Source: Sphingobium sp. B2D3C (GTDB lineage: Bacteria; Pseudomonadota; Alphaproteobacteria; Sphingomonadales; Sphingomonadaceae). From it: a stretch of DNA of 64,000 bases. Positions 35,396 to 43,452 of the stretch are shown piece after piece (the stretch's first letter is position 1; the number at the start of each line of letters is the position of its first letter). Made by a program: the position numbers and the translations under genes. A model generated the notes under the pieces. That model was not told the DNA's origin, did no database searches, and was given only the letters and a program-made list of their open reading frames with translations. Where the stretch lies: positions 2,418,001 through 2,482,000 of the forward strand of contig NZ_JAOQOK010000001.1 of the NCBI RefSeq assembly GCF_025961835.1, in the 5' to 3' direction.

Positions 35396-35715
35396 GTCGC
35401 GCTTCGCTCCTTCTCAGCGATCTCTCTCAAAGACTGTTCCGTGTGCGGATCAGCACCCGCAATGCGCAGGCGCTTTAGCCGGTTGGTATCCCCTGTCTCC
35501 AGCAAAATCGACGATCCGGGCACGCGCAGATGTCGGGCGAGCAGCGTCAGCAGGGCGGCATTGGCCTTGCCCTTGTCCGGCGGCGCGGTGACGCTGGCCT
35601 GCAACCAGCGCTGGCCGGCGAAATCCGTGAACGTTCCGCCAAGGCGGGCACGCCCAGCCTTGGGCGTCAGGCGAATCGCCAGCAGCAGGTCTGCGCCGTC
35701 ACGACGAAGCGGCAC
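35392..35715 (-). CDS. yggU: DUF167 (YggU) family protein
   Basis: A 107-residue member of the DUF167/YggU family. Core features are '[16 protein letters not shown]', '[26 protein letters not shown]' and '[18 protein letters not shown]'. It is predicted to be cytoplasmic; function unknown. It sits between yggT (8 bases upstream) and folD (4-base overlap), the same yggT-yggU pairing seen in many proteobacteria. Confidence 0.92.
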   Translation of the reverse strand: MPLRRDGADLLLAIRLTPKAGRARLGGTFTDFAGQRWLQASVTAPPDKGKANAALLTLLARHLRVPGSSILLETGDTNRLKRLRIAGADPHTEQSLREIAEKERSAT

Positions 35716-35723
35716 GGCGCACG

Positions 35724-36017
35724 TCAGAGCAGCAGGCTTGCCAGCGCGGTCAGGCCCGGCCCCTGCAGGATGATGATGATGATGAGCACGACCATCGGCG
35801 AGAGATCGAGCGCGCCCAAATCCGGCATGATCCGGCGGATGGGCCGATAGAGCGGCTCGGTCAGCCGGTCTAGCGCGACCCAGATGCTGCGCACGATATC
35901 ATTGCTGGTGTTGATCACGTTGAACGCGATCAGCCAGCTCAAGATGGCCTGAACGATGATGATCCACCAGGCGACATTCAGCAGGATCGCCAAGGTCTGG
36001 ATAAGGGCAACGGCCAT
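35724..36017 (-). CDS. yggT: YggT family inner-membrane protein
   Basis: A 97-residue protein with a single YGGT repeat and two membrane helices (about residues 5-28 and 72-96), and the motif 'WIIIVQAILSWL..LDRLTEPLYRPIRRIMPDLGALDLSPMVVL' in pieces. Family members are linked to osmotic shock resistance and cell-envelope organisation, without a settled function. It heads the yggT-yggU-folD group, 110 bases downstream of argB. Confidence 0.92.
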   Translation of the reverse strand: MAVALIQTLAILLNVAWWIIIVQAILSWLIAFNVINTSNDIVRSIWVALDRLTEPLYRPIRRIMPDLGALDLSPMVVLIIIIILQGPGLTALASLLL

Positions 36018-36127
36018 GGTTCGTCCTGTGGTGGAAGGTTAAAAAGAGTCTAGCCCAGTGGGCCTAGCGGCTGCAAGTTGCTTGAGAGCGGTGATTTTCT
36101 ACCGCCATAACCCCAGCGCGCCGCGCG

Positions 36128-37030
36128 TTACAGATGCACCAACGTGCCGGCGCCTTGGCGAGTGAACACCTCCAGCAGCATGACATGGGGAATGCGCCCG
36201 TCCAGAATGACCGCCGCTTCCACGCCGCCCTCGACAGCCTTCACGCAGGTTTCCACCTTAGGAATCATGCCGCCGGAAATCGTGCCATCCTCGACCAGAC
36301 CGCCGATCTTCGCCGGGGTCAGATCGCTCAGCAGGTCCTTGTCCTTGTTCAGCACGCCCGCCACGTCGGTAAGCAGGAAGAAGCGCTTGGCGCCGAGTTC
36401 GGCGGCAATCGCACCCGCCATCGTGTCTGCATTCACATTATAGGTATGCCCGTCGGCGCCAATGCCGACCGGCGCGACCACGGGGATGATGCCGTCGCGC
36501 GAGAGGCTGTCGAGAATGCGCCGGTCCACCTTCACGGGGTCGCCGACAAAGCCGAGATCGACATTGCGCTCGATGCCGCTGTTCGGGTCCGGCTCGCGCT
36601 TTCCGCCGACCTTCTCGCACAGCACCAGGCCGCCATCCTTGCCGGAAATGCCGACCGCGCGGCCACCTGCCTGGGCGATCCAGCCGACAATCTCCTTGTT
36701 GATCGATCCGGCGAGGACCATCTCGGCGATCTTCGCGGTTTCCTCGTCGGTCACGCGCAGGCCGTTCACGAACTTGCTCTCGACGCCCAGCTTCTTGAGC
36801 ATCGCGCCGATCTGCGGCCCGCCGCCGTGGACGACCACGACATTGATGCCGACCATCTTCATCAGCACCACATCCTCGGCGAAATCGCGCGCGGCCTCCG
36901 GGTCTCCCATGGCATGGCCGCCATATTTCACGACGAACGTCTCGCCGGCATAACGCTGCATATAGGGCAGCGCCTCGGTAAGGGTTTCGGCCTTGGCCAG
37001 CAGGGCGGGATCGGGTGCGTGATCGGTCAT
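36128..37030 (-). CDS. argB: Acetylglutamate kinase
   Basis: A 300-residue amino-acid kinase, second step of arginine synthesis. Signatures are '[12 protein letters not shown]' (about residue 33), '[19 protein letters not shown]', '[22 protein letters not shown]', '[30 protein letters not shown]' and '[20 protein letters not shown]'. The start at 37030 (MTDHAPD) is preferred; an in-frame start 36 bases upstream adds only a basic tail. It lies 110 bases from yggT and is followed upstream by a palindromic element. Confidence 0.96.
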   Translation of the reverse strand: MTDHAPDPALLAKAETLTEALPYMQRYAGETFVVKYGGHAMGDPEAARDFAEDVVLMKMVGINVVVVHGGGPQIGAMLKKLGVESKFVNGLRVTDEETAKIAEMVLAGSINKEIVGWIAQAGGRAVGISGKDGGLVLCEKVGGKREPDPNSGIERNVDLGFVGDPVKVDRRILDSLSRDGIIPVVAPVGIGADGHTYNVNADTMAGAIAAELGAKRFFLLTDVAGVLNKDKDLLSDLTPAKIGGLVEDGTISGGMIPKVETCVKAVEGGVEAAVILDGRIPHVMLLEVFTRQGAGTLVHL

Positions 37031-37097
37031 GCGCGGGCGCATAAGGCTTTGCGGCCCGCGCTGCAAGAAAGGAGGGGGTGTGGCATCCCTTACCTCC

Positions 37098-37187
37098 CTG
37101 TTCGCCCTGAGCCTGTCGAAAGGCCGTGCTACTTCTTTCCCTCTATCAAGAAGAAGAGCGAGGCTTCGACAAGCTCAGCCCGAACGG
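37098..37187. repeat. Dispersed palindrome, TTCGACA..CTCAG type
   Basis: The left arm (37098-37124) and right arm (about 37161-37187) are imperfect reverse complements around TGAGC(C/T)TGTCGAA. An inner pair CTTCTT / AAGAAG extends the fold. GTTCGGGCTGAGCTTGTCGAA is a common intergenic element type in sphingomonads. It fills most of the gap between argB and the queuosine transporter gene. Confidence 0.75.
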
Positions 37188-37193
37188 ATTACA

Positions 37194-37877
37194 TTACCGG
37201 TCGAGCCGGCGCCCCAATGCCACGAACGCATAGATGACCGGTGGCACAAGCAGCGCCGAGAGCAGAACCTTGGCGAGCATCTGCCCCACCAGCAGCGCTC
37301 CGATGGGGAAGACACCGTAAAAGGCGATGGTGACGAACAGCAGCGTATCGACGATCTGCGAGAGCACGCTCGCCGTGCCGGCGCGCAGCCAGAGCAGCCG
37401 GCTCCCCGCCTGCCCCTTGAGCGCCGCGAAGATGGTGACGTTGAGGATCTGCGAAATACCGTAAGCGACGATGCCGCCCGCCCAGATGCGCGGCGTGCCG
37501 GACATGATCATGGCGAAGGCTGCCTGCCGCTCCGGCGCCATTTCGTGCGCGGCCGGCAGGGCCAGCACAACCACGGAGAGCAGGATCGAGACGATCAGCG
37601 GGATGAAGCCCAGCAACACCAGCCGGTTGGCAACGGCGCGGCCATGCAGTTCTGCCACTGCGCTCGACACGACGACCAGCAGCAGAAAGGCGAAGATGCC
37701 GGCTTCCACCGCCAAGTCCCCCAAGCCAAGCGCAGAGCCGATCGCGCCGAGCGGCCCGAGCGAAACCTGTTTGTTGCCGAGAACACCCGCGATGCAGACC
37801 ATGCCGCCATAGAAGACGGACAGGACGAACAGCGAGCGGGCGATGGGTGCGGACGAGGCCTGAGCGGGTGCGGTCAT
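37194..37877 (-). CDS. yhhQ: Queuosine precursor transporter (YhhQ/VUT family)
   Basis: A 227-residue inner-membrane protein with about six helices of the VUT_1/YhhQ family, which imports queuosine precursors (preQ0/preQ1) for tRNA modification. Features are 'VLSVFYGGMVCIAGVLGNKQVSLG', 'VVSSAVAELHGRAVANRLVLLGFIPLI', 'AYGISQILNVTIFAALK' and 'RAGTASVLSQIVDTLLFVTIAFYGVFP'. No queuosine biosynthesis gene is adjacent, so substrate is inferred from the family. Confidence 0.88.
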   Translation of the reverse strand: MTAPAQASSAPIARSLFVLSVFYGGMVCIAGVLGNKQVSLGPLGAIGSALGLGDLAVEAGIFAFLLLVVVSSAVAELHGRAVANRLVLLGFIPLIVSILLSVVVLALPAAHEMAPERQAAFAMIMSGTPRIWAGGIVAYGISQILNVTIFAALKGQAGSRLLWLRAGTASVLSQIVDTLLFVTIAFYGVFPIGALLVGQMLAKVLLSALLVPPVIYAFVALGRRLDR

Positions 37878-38058
37878 CCCCGTCGCTTAATGCCTTTGCA
37901 GCGAGGCGGGAAGAGACCCTGTGCGTGCATGCCACGCGCCGCCGTGCAACGACACCCGGCGCCGCGCAGCCGATTGCCGCGCTGCAGCGCGCCTGTATAA
38001 GCGATTCGCGCTGATGGCCCTTTGGCGGGCCATGCGAACAGGGGACAGCCGCCACTCC

Positions 38059-39291
38059 ATGCCCATCCTCATCGGCCTCGTTGGCATCGTCGCGATTCTT
38101 GCCATCGCCGTGCTGCTCTCCGGCAACCGGCGCGCCATCCGCCTGCGCGTGGTCGCCGCCGCCTTCGCCTTGCAGGCCGGCATCGCCCTGCTCGTTCTCT
38201 ACGTACCCGCCGGCAAGGCCGCCATCGCCGCCATGTCGCATGGCGTGGGCAATCTGCTCGGCTATGCGCAGGCCGGCACGAACTTCATCTTCGGGCCGCT
38301 CGCCCGGCCGGAGGTCGGCGGCACCAGCTTTGCCATCGCCGCCCTGCCCGTCATCATCTTCTTCGCGAGCCTCGTCTCGATCCTTTACTATCTTGGCATC
38401 ATGCAGTTCGTCATTCGCTGGGTCGGCGGCGCCATCCAGAAGGTGACGGGCATCTCCCGCGTGGAGAGCCTGTGCTGCGCGGCCAATGTGTTCGTCGGCC
38501 AGAGCGAAAGCCCGCTCGTCATCCGGCCTTATCTCGCCAGCCTCACGCCCGCCCAGCTCTTCACCGTGATGACGAGCGGCATGGCCGGCGTGGCAGGCAC
38601 GATCCTAGCCGCCTATGCCTCGATGGGCATCCAGATCGATTATCTGCTCGCCGCCGCCTTCATGGCCGCGCCGGGTGGCATCTTGATGGCCAAGATCATC
38701 ATGCCGGACAATCCCGACGATGCCGAGATCGAGCCGGTCATCCTGCCCGATGCCACGCATGAGGAGGAGAAGCCCGCCAATCTCATCATGGCGGCCGCGC
38801 AAGGCGCGCAGACCGGCGTGAAGCTGGCCGTCGCGGTCGGCGCGATGGTGCTTGCCTTCGTGGCGCTGGTCGCGCTGGCCAATGGCCTGCTCGGCGGGGT
38901 CGGCAACTGGTTCGGCTATCCCGATCTCAGCTTCCAGCTGCTGATCGGCAAGCTGTTCGCGCCGGTGATGCTGCTGCTCAACATTCCCTGGAACGAGGCG
39001 CAGGTCGCGGGCGGACTGTTCGGCACCAAGGTCGTGCTCAACGAGTTCGTGGCCTTTATCGAGCTGGGGCAGGTGCAAGCCACGCTATCGCCCGCCACGG
39101 TGGCGATCACCACCTTTGCGCTGTGCGGCTTCGCCAATTTCTCCTCCATCGCCATCCAGATGGCGGTGACCGGCAGCCTAGCCCCCAATCAGCGGCCGAT
39201 GATCGCCCGGCTCGGCATCAAGGCCCTGATCGCCGGTAGCCTCGCCAATCTGATGAGTGCGGCGCTGGCCGGGCTGATGCTGAGCCTCTGA
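38059..39291 (+). CDS. NupC-type concentrative nucleoside transporter
   Basis: A 410-residue inner-membrane CNT-family nucleoside symporter. It has an N-terminal three-helix region, a gate domain ('[33 protein letters not shown]'), the signature '[24 protein letters not shown]' with the nucleoside-binding 'GQSESP', and a C-terminal domain with '[16 protein letters not shown]' and '[18 protein letters not shown]', all of CNT type. The start at 38059 begins with the first helix; the longer frame has a basic tail without merit. A GST gene follows after 22 bases. Confidence 0.94.
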   Translation: MPILIGLVGIVAILAIAVLLSGNRRAIRLRVVAAAFALQAGIALLVLYVPAGKAAIAAMSHGVGNLLGYAQAGTNFIFGPLARPEVGGTSFAIAALPVIIFFASLVSILYYLGIMQFVIRWVGGAIQKVTGISRVESLCCAANVFVGQSESPLVIRPYLASLTPAQLFTVMTSGMAGVAGTILAAYASMGIQIDYLLAAAFMAAPGGILMAKIIMPDNPDDAEIEPVILPDATHEEEKPANLIMAAAQGAQTGVKLAVAVGAMVLAFVALVALANGLLGGVGNWFGYPDLSFQLLIGKLFAPVMLLLNIPWNEAQVAGGLFGTKVVLNEFVAFIELGQVQATLSPATVAITTFALCGFANFSSIAIQMAVTGSLAPNQRPMIARLGIKALIAGSLANLMSAALAGLMLSL

Positions 39292-39313
39292 TCGAGCAAG
39301 GGGAGATGTGCGG

Positions 39314-39982
39314 ATGCTGAAGCTCATCATCGGCAACAAGGTCTATTCGAGCTGGTCGCTGCGCGGTTGGCTGGCCGCCAAGCAATCCGGCCTGCCGTTC
39401 GAGACAGTGCTGGTCCCGCTCTACGATGAGGCGTGGGAAGCCCGCAAGGCGCAGCCGGATCTCGCAGTCTCCAATGGTAAGGTGCCGACTCTGTGGGATG
39501 GCGACATCGCCGTGTGGGACAGTCTTGCCATCATCGACTATCTCGATGCGCTCTCCGGCGACGCTCGCTTCTGGCCGCAGGACAAGGCAGCGCTGGCGCT
39601 GGCCCGCTCGATGGCGGCGGAAATGCATTCCGGTTACCAGCCGCTGCGCCAGACCTGCGGCATGAACACCCGCCACATCCTCCCCCCGCGCGATCTCGGC
39701 CCCGATGTCGCCGCCAATGTGGCGCGCATCGTGGACGTGTGGGCACAGGCCCGCACGCGGTTCGGGGCAGAGGGCGATTATCTCTTCGGCTCCTTCGGCG
39801 CGGTGGACATCATGTTCGCGCCGGTCGTCTCGCGCTTCGTCACCTATTCCATCGCAGTACCGCCTGCAGCGCGCGCCTATATGGACGACATCCTCGCCCA
39901 CCCATGGATGCGCGAATGGCTGGACGATGCCGCGCAGGAAAGCTGGGTTATCCCACGGCTGGAGCCCGCGGGCGGGGTTTAA
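39314..39982 (+). CDS. Glutathione S-transferase family protein
   Basis: A 222-residue GST of the maleylacetoacetate isomerase/zeta-like kind. The N domain is 'LKLIIGNKVYSSWSLRGWLAAKQSGLPFE', where the 'SSWS' loop is the expected active-site region. 'NGKVPTLWDGDIAVWDSLAIIDYL' carries the cis-Pro and the Asp-Ser glutathione pair. A GTG start lies six bases upstream, but ATG at 39314 is better placed, eight bases from AGGGGAG. Close spacing to the nucleoside transporter suggests a shared transcript, without a known functional link. Confidence 0.9.
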   Translation: MLKLIIGNKVYSSWSLRGWLAAKQSGLPFETVLVPLYDEAWEARKAQPDLAVSNGKVPTLWDGDIAVWDSLAIIDYLDALSGDARFWPQDKAALALARSMAAEMHSGYQPLRQTCGMNTRHILPPRDLGPDVAANVARIVDVWAQARTRFGAEGDYLFGSFGAVDIMFAPVVSRFVTYSIAVPPAARAYMDDILAHPWMREWLDDAAQESWVIPRLEPAGGV

Positions 39983-39995
39983 GACCCACCACCTT

Positions 39996-40069
39996 CCCAT
40001 TCGTGTCGAGCGAAGTCGAGACACTACGCACTGCACTCACGTGTCTCGACTTCGCTCGACACGAACGGG
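39996..40069. repeat. 29-base inverted repeat after the GST gene
   Basis: The arms at 39996-40024 and 40041-40069 are reverse complements at 28 of 29 positions, with a 16-base loop. The core TGTCGAGCGAAGTCGAGACA is a typical dispersed sphingomonad palindrome. It lies 14 bases after the GST stop and may end that transcript. Confidence 0.85.
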
Positions 40070-40122
40070 AGGCTTGTGGAGTAAACTGATGCATGAGCCT
40101 GCAAGCGTGCCTGAGAACCAAA

Positions 40123-40149
40123 GCTCCTGGGAAGGCAGGAGCCGAGGGC
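40123..40149. repeat. Half copy of the rnpA-yidD palindromic element
   Basis: This stretch matches 24 of 27 bases of one arm of the element at 9462-9542 (GCTCCTG..GGCAGGAGCC..AGGGC). Only one arm is present, suggesting a decayed or partial copy. It lies just beyond the 3' end of the cupin gene on the opposite strand. Confidence 0.6.
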
Positions 40150-40170
40150 GCCGCAGTCCGCATCCCGATA

Positions 40171-40635
40171 TCAAGGCAATCGCTCAGTCCCATAAGGCGC
40201 GCCATCGCGATGCTGATAGCCGCCGGCCGTGAAGATCATGTCGATATCGGAATAGCGCCCGCCAGCATCGCGATCTCCCGCGCTCAGGCAGATGAAGGTG
40301 CAATTCGTATCGCTGCGATTGACGAGATGGTGGCCATTGGCGACGCCCGCGGCCCAGGCCACGCAATCGCCGGGGTGCAGGATGGTCTCGCCTTCGTCCT
40401 CGATCAGCACCGCCTGCCCGGACAGCATGATCAGAAACTCATCCTCGCCCAGATGCCAGTGCCGCTGCGAGGACCAGGCGCCCGGCTCCAGCACGACATG
40501 GCTGGCGCCCAGATGCGTCAGGCCGGCATGGCGCCCCAGCCGCCGGTGCCAGCGCCCGGCCACCGGCTCGTTGAACGGCGGCGGATAGCCCGTGCTGTTG
40601 CTCTGCTCCACCTGCTCGATCTCGATCTTGGGCAT
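40171..40635 (-). CDS. Cupin domain protein
   Basis: A 154-residue single-cupin protein. Cupin motif 1 is 'SQRHWHLGEDEFLIMLSG' with two His and a Glu for metal binding; motif 2 is 'LHPGDCVAWAAGVANGHHLVN'. After the barrel comes a short segment 'RYSDIDMIFTAGGY' seen in similar cupins of unknown function. Enzymatic role cannot be read from the sequence. It is divergent from dapE. Confidence 0.85.
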   Translation of the reverse strand: MPKIEIEQVEQSNSTGYPPPFNEPVAGRWHRRLGRHAGLTHLGASHVVLEPGAWSSQRHWHLGEDEFLIMLSGQAVLIEDEGETILHPGDCVAWAAGVANGHHLVNRSDTNCTFICLSAGDRDAGGRYSDIDMIFTAGGYQHRDGAPYGTERLP

Positions 40636-40754
40636 GTCGGCTCCTCCTGTGTTGCGCCCCTCCTCGCTACCGCAGGGGCCCCATCACCGCCAGAGGGAGC
40701 GCAGGGCGCGGACCTCGCTTCCCTTGGCGCGCAAGCTTGGCTAACGCAGGCGCC

Positions 40755-41909
40755 ATGAGCAACGCCCCGTCCCTCACCGATCCTGTCGCGCTTGCCGAAG
40801 CGCTGATTGCCTGCCCGTCCGTCACACCGGCGACCGGCGCGGTGTTCGATGCGCTGGAAGCGATGCTGACCCCGCTCGGCTTTACCGTCGAGCGCTTCAT
40901 CGATGGCGAGCCGCCGCACGGGCCGGTGGAGAATCTATTGGCGGTCCGTCGGACGGGCGATGGCCCGCATGTCGCCTTTGCCGGCCATCTGGACGTGGTG
41001 CCCCCCGGCGAAGGCTGGACGAGCGACGCCTTCCAGCCCGAGCGGCGCGGCGAGTTGCTCTACGGGCGCGGCGCTGTGGACATGAAGAGTTCCATCGCGG
41101 TGTTCGTCGCGGCGATCGCGAGGGCCGACGCCGAGGGCACCTCGCTGCCCGGCACGATCAGCCTGCTCATCACTGGGGATGAGGAGGGCGACGCCGTCCA
41201 CGGCACCCGCGCGCTGATGCGCCACATGGCCGAGCGCGGCGTGACGCCCGATGTCTGCCTCGTCGGCGAGCCGACCTCGGTCCACCGCCTTGGCGACATG
41301 ATCAAGATCGGCCGGCGCGGCTCGGTGAACATGTGGATCAGCGTTGAGGGCATGCAGGGCCATGTCGCCTATCCGCATCTGGCGAAAAACCCAATCTCGC
41401 CGCTGGTGCGCATTTTGTCCGCCATTGAGGCGATCGAACTGGATCAGGGCACCGACTGGTTCCAGCCCAGCAATATCGAGATCACCGACCTGCATGTCGG
41501 CAATCCAGCAACCAATATCATTCCCGCAAAGGCCACGGCCCGCATCTCGATCCGCTTCAACGATCTGCATCGCGGCGAGGATCTGGTTGCCCGAATCCGC
41601 ACCCTGGTGGAGGCCGAAGGCGGCACGCTGCGCGCCATGATCAGCGGCGAGTCGTTCTTCACCCAGCCGGGTCCGTTTTCCAGCCTGATTAGCGAGGCGA
41701 TCGCCGCCGAAACCGGCCTCACACCGGAGCTGTCCACCAGCGGCGGCACCTCGGATGCCCGGTTCCTCTCGGCGCTTTGCCCGGTCGTGGAGTTCGGTCT
41801 GCTGAATGCGACGATGCACAAGCTGGATGAGGCGGTGTCGCTGGCCGACATCGAAAGCCTCACGCGCATCTACAAGCGGATCCTGAGCGCAGCCCCAACG
41901 CTCGGTTGA
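40755..41909 (+). CDS. dapE: Succinyl-diaminopimelate desuccinylase
   Basis: A 384-residue M20 dizinc hydrolase that releases meso-diaminopimelate precursor for lysine and peptidoglycan synthesis. Metal and active-site motifs are 'AGHLDVVPPG' (about residue 72), 'GRGAVDMKSS', 'GDEEGDAVHGT', 'LVGEPTS' and the C-terminal His in 'NATMHKLDE'. The dimerisation domain lies between ('GRRGSVNMWISVEGMQGHVAYPHLAKNP'). The start is at 40755; a longer in-frame start adds six residues. It ends before a terminator shared with the PEP-CTERM gene. Confidence 0.96.
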   Translation: MSNAPSLTDPVALAEALIACPSVTPATGAVFDALEAMLTPLGFTVERFIDGEPPHGPVENLLAVRRTGDGPHVAFAGHLDVVPPGEGWTSDAFQPERRGELLYGRGAVDMKSSIAVFVAAIARADAEGTSLPGTISLLITGDEEGDAVHGTRALMRHMAERGVTPDVCLVGEPTSVHRLGDMIKIGRRGSVNMWISVEGMQGHVAYPHLAKNPISPLVRILSAIEAIELDQGTDWFQPSNIEITDLHVGNPATNIIPAKATARISIRFNDLHRGEDLVARIRTLVEAEGGTLRAMISGESFFTQPGPFSSLISEAIAAETGLTPELSTSGGTSDARFLSALCPVVEFGLLNATMHKLDEAVSLADIESLTRIYKRILSAAPTLG

Positions 41910-41985
41910 CCCGGCGGCTCTAGGGCGAACCGCTCAGGCAACCTTGCGCCTCACCTGCTAAACCGCCGATCCCAAAACCAAAAGA

Positions 41986-42020
41986 AAACGCCGCCGGTCT
42001 CCCAACCGACGGCGTTTCCC
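41986..42020. terminator. Bidirectional terminator between dapE and the PEP-CTERM gene
   Basis: AAACGCCGCCGGT pairs with ACCGACGGCGTTT (one G-T pair) around a six-base loop. It is flanked by A-rich sequence on the left, giving a T-run on the minus strand, and TTTCCC on the right. It suits both convergent genes. Confidence 0.8.
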
Positions 42021-42042
42021 AAATCTGTCGACTGATTGAAAA

Positions 42043-42681
42043 TCAGGCGAAGGTGACGCTCGTGGCGCCAGCGCGGCGACGCATCACGCCACCGACCAGG
42101 CCGAGGCCGGCGATCATCATCGCCCAGGTGGCGGGCTCCGGAACCGGAACGGTCGCGAGATTGTCGATCTCGAACGAGTTGCGGCTCGATTCCAGCGTCA
42201 GGCCCACGATCTTCTCGTTACCCTCAGCGAAGATCTGGAACAGGCCATTGGTGTTCGCCAGGATCTGGTTGCCGTCGGCGTCATTGGTGAAGTTGCCGCC
42301 CGGCGTGATGACGAAGCTGGAGCCACCGTCCAGCAGAACGGTCAGCGTGTTGTAGGCGTCGATCGAACCCCAGTCGAACTCCACCGCGCTGGCAGCGCCG
42401 AAGTTGATCGTCGCAGAACCGTTGGCGAGAACCGACAGATAGGAAGACGAACCGAACGTCGCATAGGCCGGCGGCGCGCCGGTCGAGTTGGACGGCGGCG
42501 TGTTGATCTGGAAGTTCGAGCCGGTGATGCCAGCCGTCGTGTCGAACTGGTTGATCACATTGTAGCCTGCCGTCGGTGCGGACGTGCCGGGGAAGTACAG
42601 GAAGGTCACGGCCTGCGCCGGGGTAACCGCGGCAAGGCCGAGGGCGATCGCAGACGCCTTGGCAAAGAGGTTCATGTTCAT
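42043..42681 (-). CDS. PEP-CTERM sorting domain protein (PEPxxWA type)
   Basis: A 212-residue exported protein. The signal peptide (MNMNLFAKASAIALGLAA, cleavage near 'AQAVTF') is followed by a beta-rich, Gly/Ser/Thr/Asn-rich body with no recognised domain. The C-terminal sorting signal is 'VPEPATWAMMIAGLGLVGGVMRRR': PEP motif, hydrophobic helix, Arg cluster. Such proteins are processed by an exosortase and linked to extracellular polysaccharide; no exosortase is in this window. The start at 42681 has GGGAG six bases upstream; the longer frame is not signal-peptide-like. An AT-rich GTTAA..TTAAC dyad lies about 30 bases upstream. Confidence 0.92.
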   Translation of the reverse strand: MNMNLFAKASAIALGLAAVTPAQAVTFLYFPGTSAPTAGYNVINQFDTTAGITGSNFQINTPPSNSTGAPPAYATFGSSSYLSVLANGSATINFGAASAVEFDWGSIDAYNTLTVLLDGGSSFVITPGGNFTNDADGNQILANTNGLFQIFAEGNEKIVGLTLESSRNSFEIDNLATVPVPEPATWAMMIAGLGLVGGVMRRRAGATSVTFA

Positions 42682-42886
42682 GTTCAACTCCCACATAAGA
42701 GGGGCAATTGTTAATCGATTCTTAACCCTCCGTCCAATGGGATTTCGCAGAAACGCGGTAAATTTCTGTCTCATTTCGGAGCGCGAATATGAACGAACGC
42801 AAATGGCGGTTTCCTGCCTGCCAGCGGGCGACATGCCAGCGCGGACATCCTCGTGCGCATGGCTATCCCGGGCCATGCGGCGCTGC

Positions 42887-43450
42887 CTAATTGCTGCGGC
42901 GCAAAATCACGTAGAGCGCGCCATCCCCGCCATGGCGGGGATGGGCCTGGCGAACGCTGGCGATGCGGTGGGCATGGGCGCTCCTCGCCAGCCAATCACC
43001 GATTTCCGCGCGAATCGCGCCACGTCGCCGGGTTTCGCCGGGCGCCGGGGCGGGCCGCGGCTTGCCGGTCACCACCAGCAGCACCCGCCAGCCCTGCGCG
43101 AGGGCATCGCCGATGGCCCGTTCCAGCCGGATATGCGCTGCCGCCAGATTGAGGCCGTGCAGATCGATGGCATGATCGGGAATAATCCGCCCGGAGCGAA
43201 TGCGCTTCTCCCAGCTGCCGTCCAGCACGGGCACGGCGACGGGCGCCGGCGGGGATGGCGGCGGCGCCACGGGACGACTCGGTGGAATTCGGCCCTTCAC
43301 CGGCTTGGGCGTATCCAGCGCCGCAGCAAAAGCCGCTGCCGAGACCGGCTCCACCGGTGGAAGCGGACGGACCCGCCGCAGGGGTGTCACCGTACGGGTC
43401 AGCTTGCCCCAGAGCGCGCGCTCATCGGGCGTGAGAACCCGCCGGGCCAC
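42887..43450 (-). CDS. Smr domain protein
   Basis: A 187-residue protein. A Pro-rich N-terminal half of low complexity (about residues 25-80) is followed by a Smr domain: 'AIDLHGLNLAAAHIRLERAIGDALAQGWRVLLVVTGK', then a gap and 'RQAHPRHGGDGALYVIL', with the DLHG and HGG signature motifs. Smr domains nick branched DNA or cleave RNA; the cellular target is unknown. It starts two bases after mltA ends, in the Tim44-mltA-smr group. Confidence 0.92.
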   Translation of the reverse strand: MARRVLTPDERALWGKLTRTVTPLRRVRPLPPVEPVSAAAFAAALDTPKPVKGRIPPSRPVAPPPSPPAPVAVPVLDGSWEKRIRSGRIIPDHAIDLHGLNLAAAHIRLERAIGDALAQGWRVLLVVTGKPRPAPAPGETRRRGAIRAEIGDWLARSAHAHRIASVRQAHPRHGGDGALYVILRRSN

Positions 43451-43452
43451 GC

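Noticed and set aside
37098..40149. Palindrome-rich stretch considered as a CRISPR array or integron attachment sites
   Set aside because: The elements are of different families, irregularly placed, and there are no regular spacers, cas genes or integrase.
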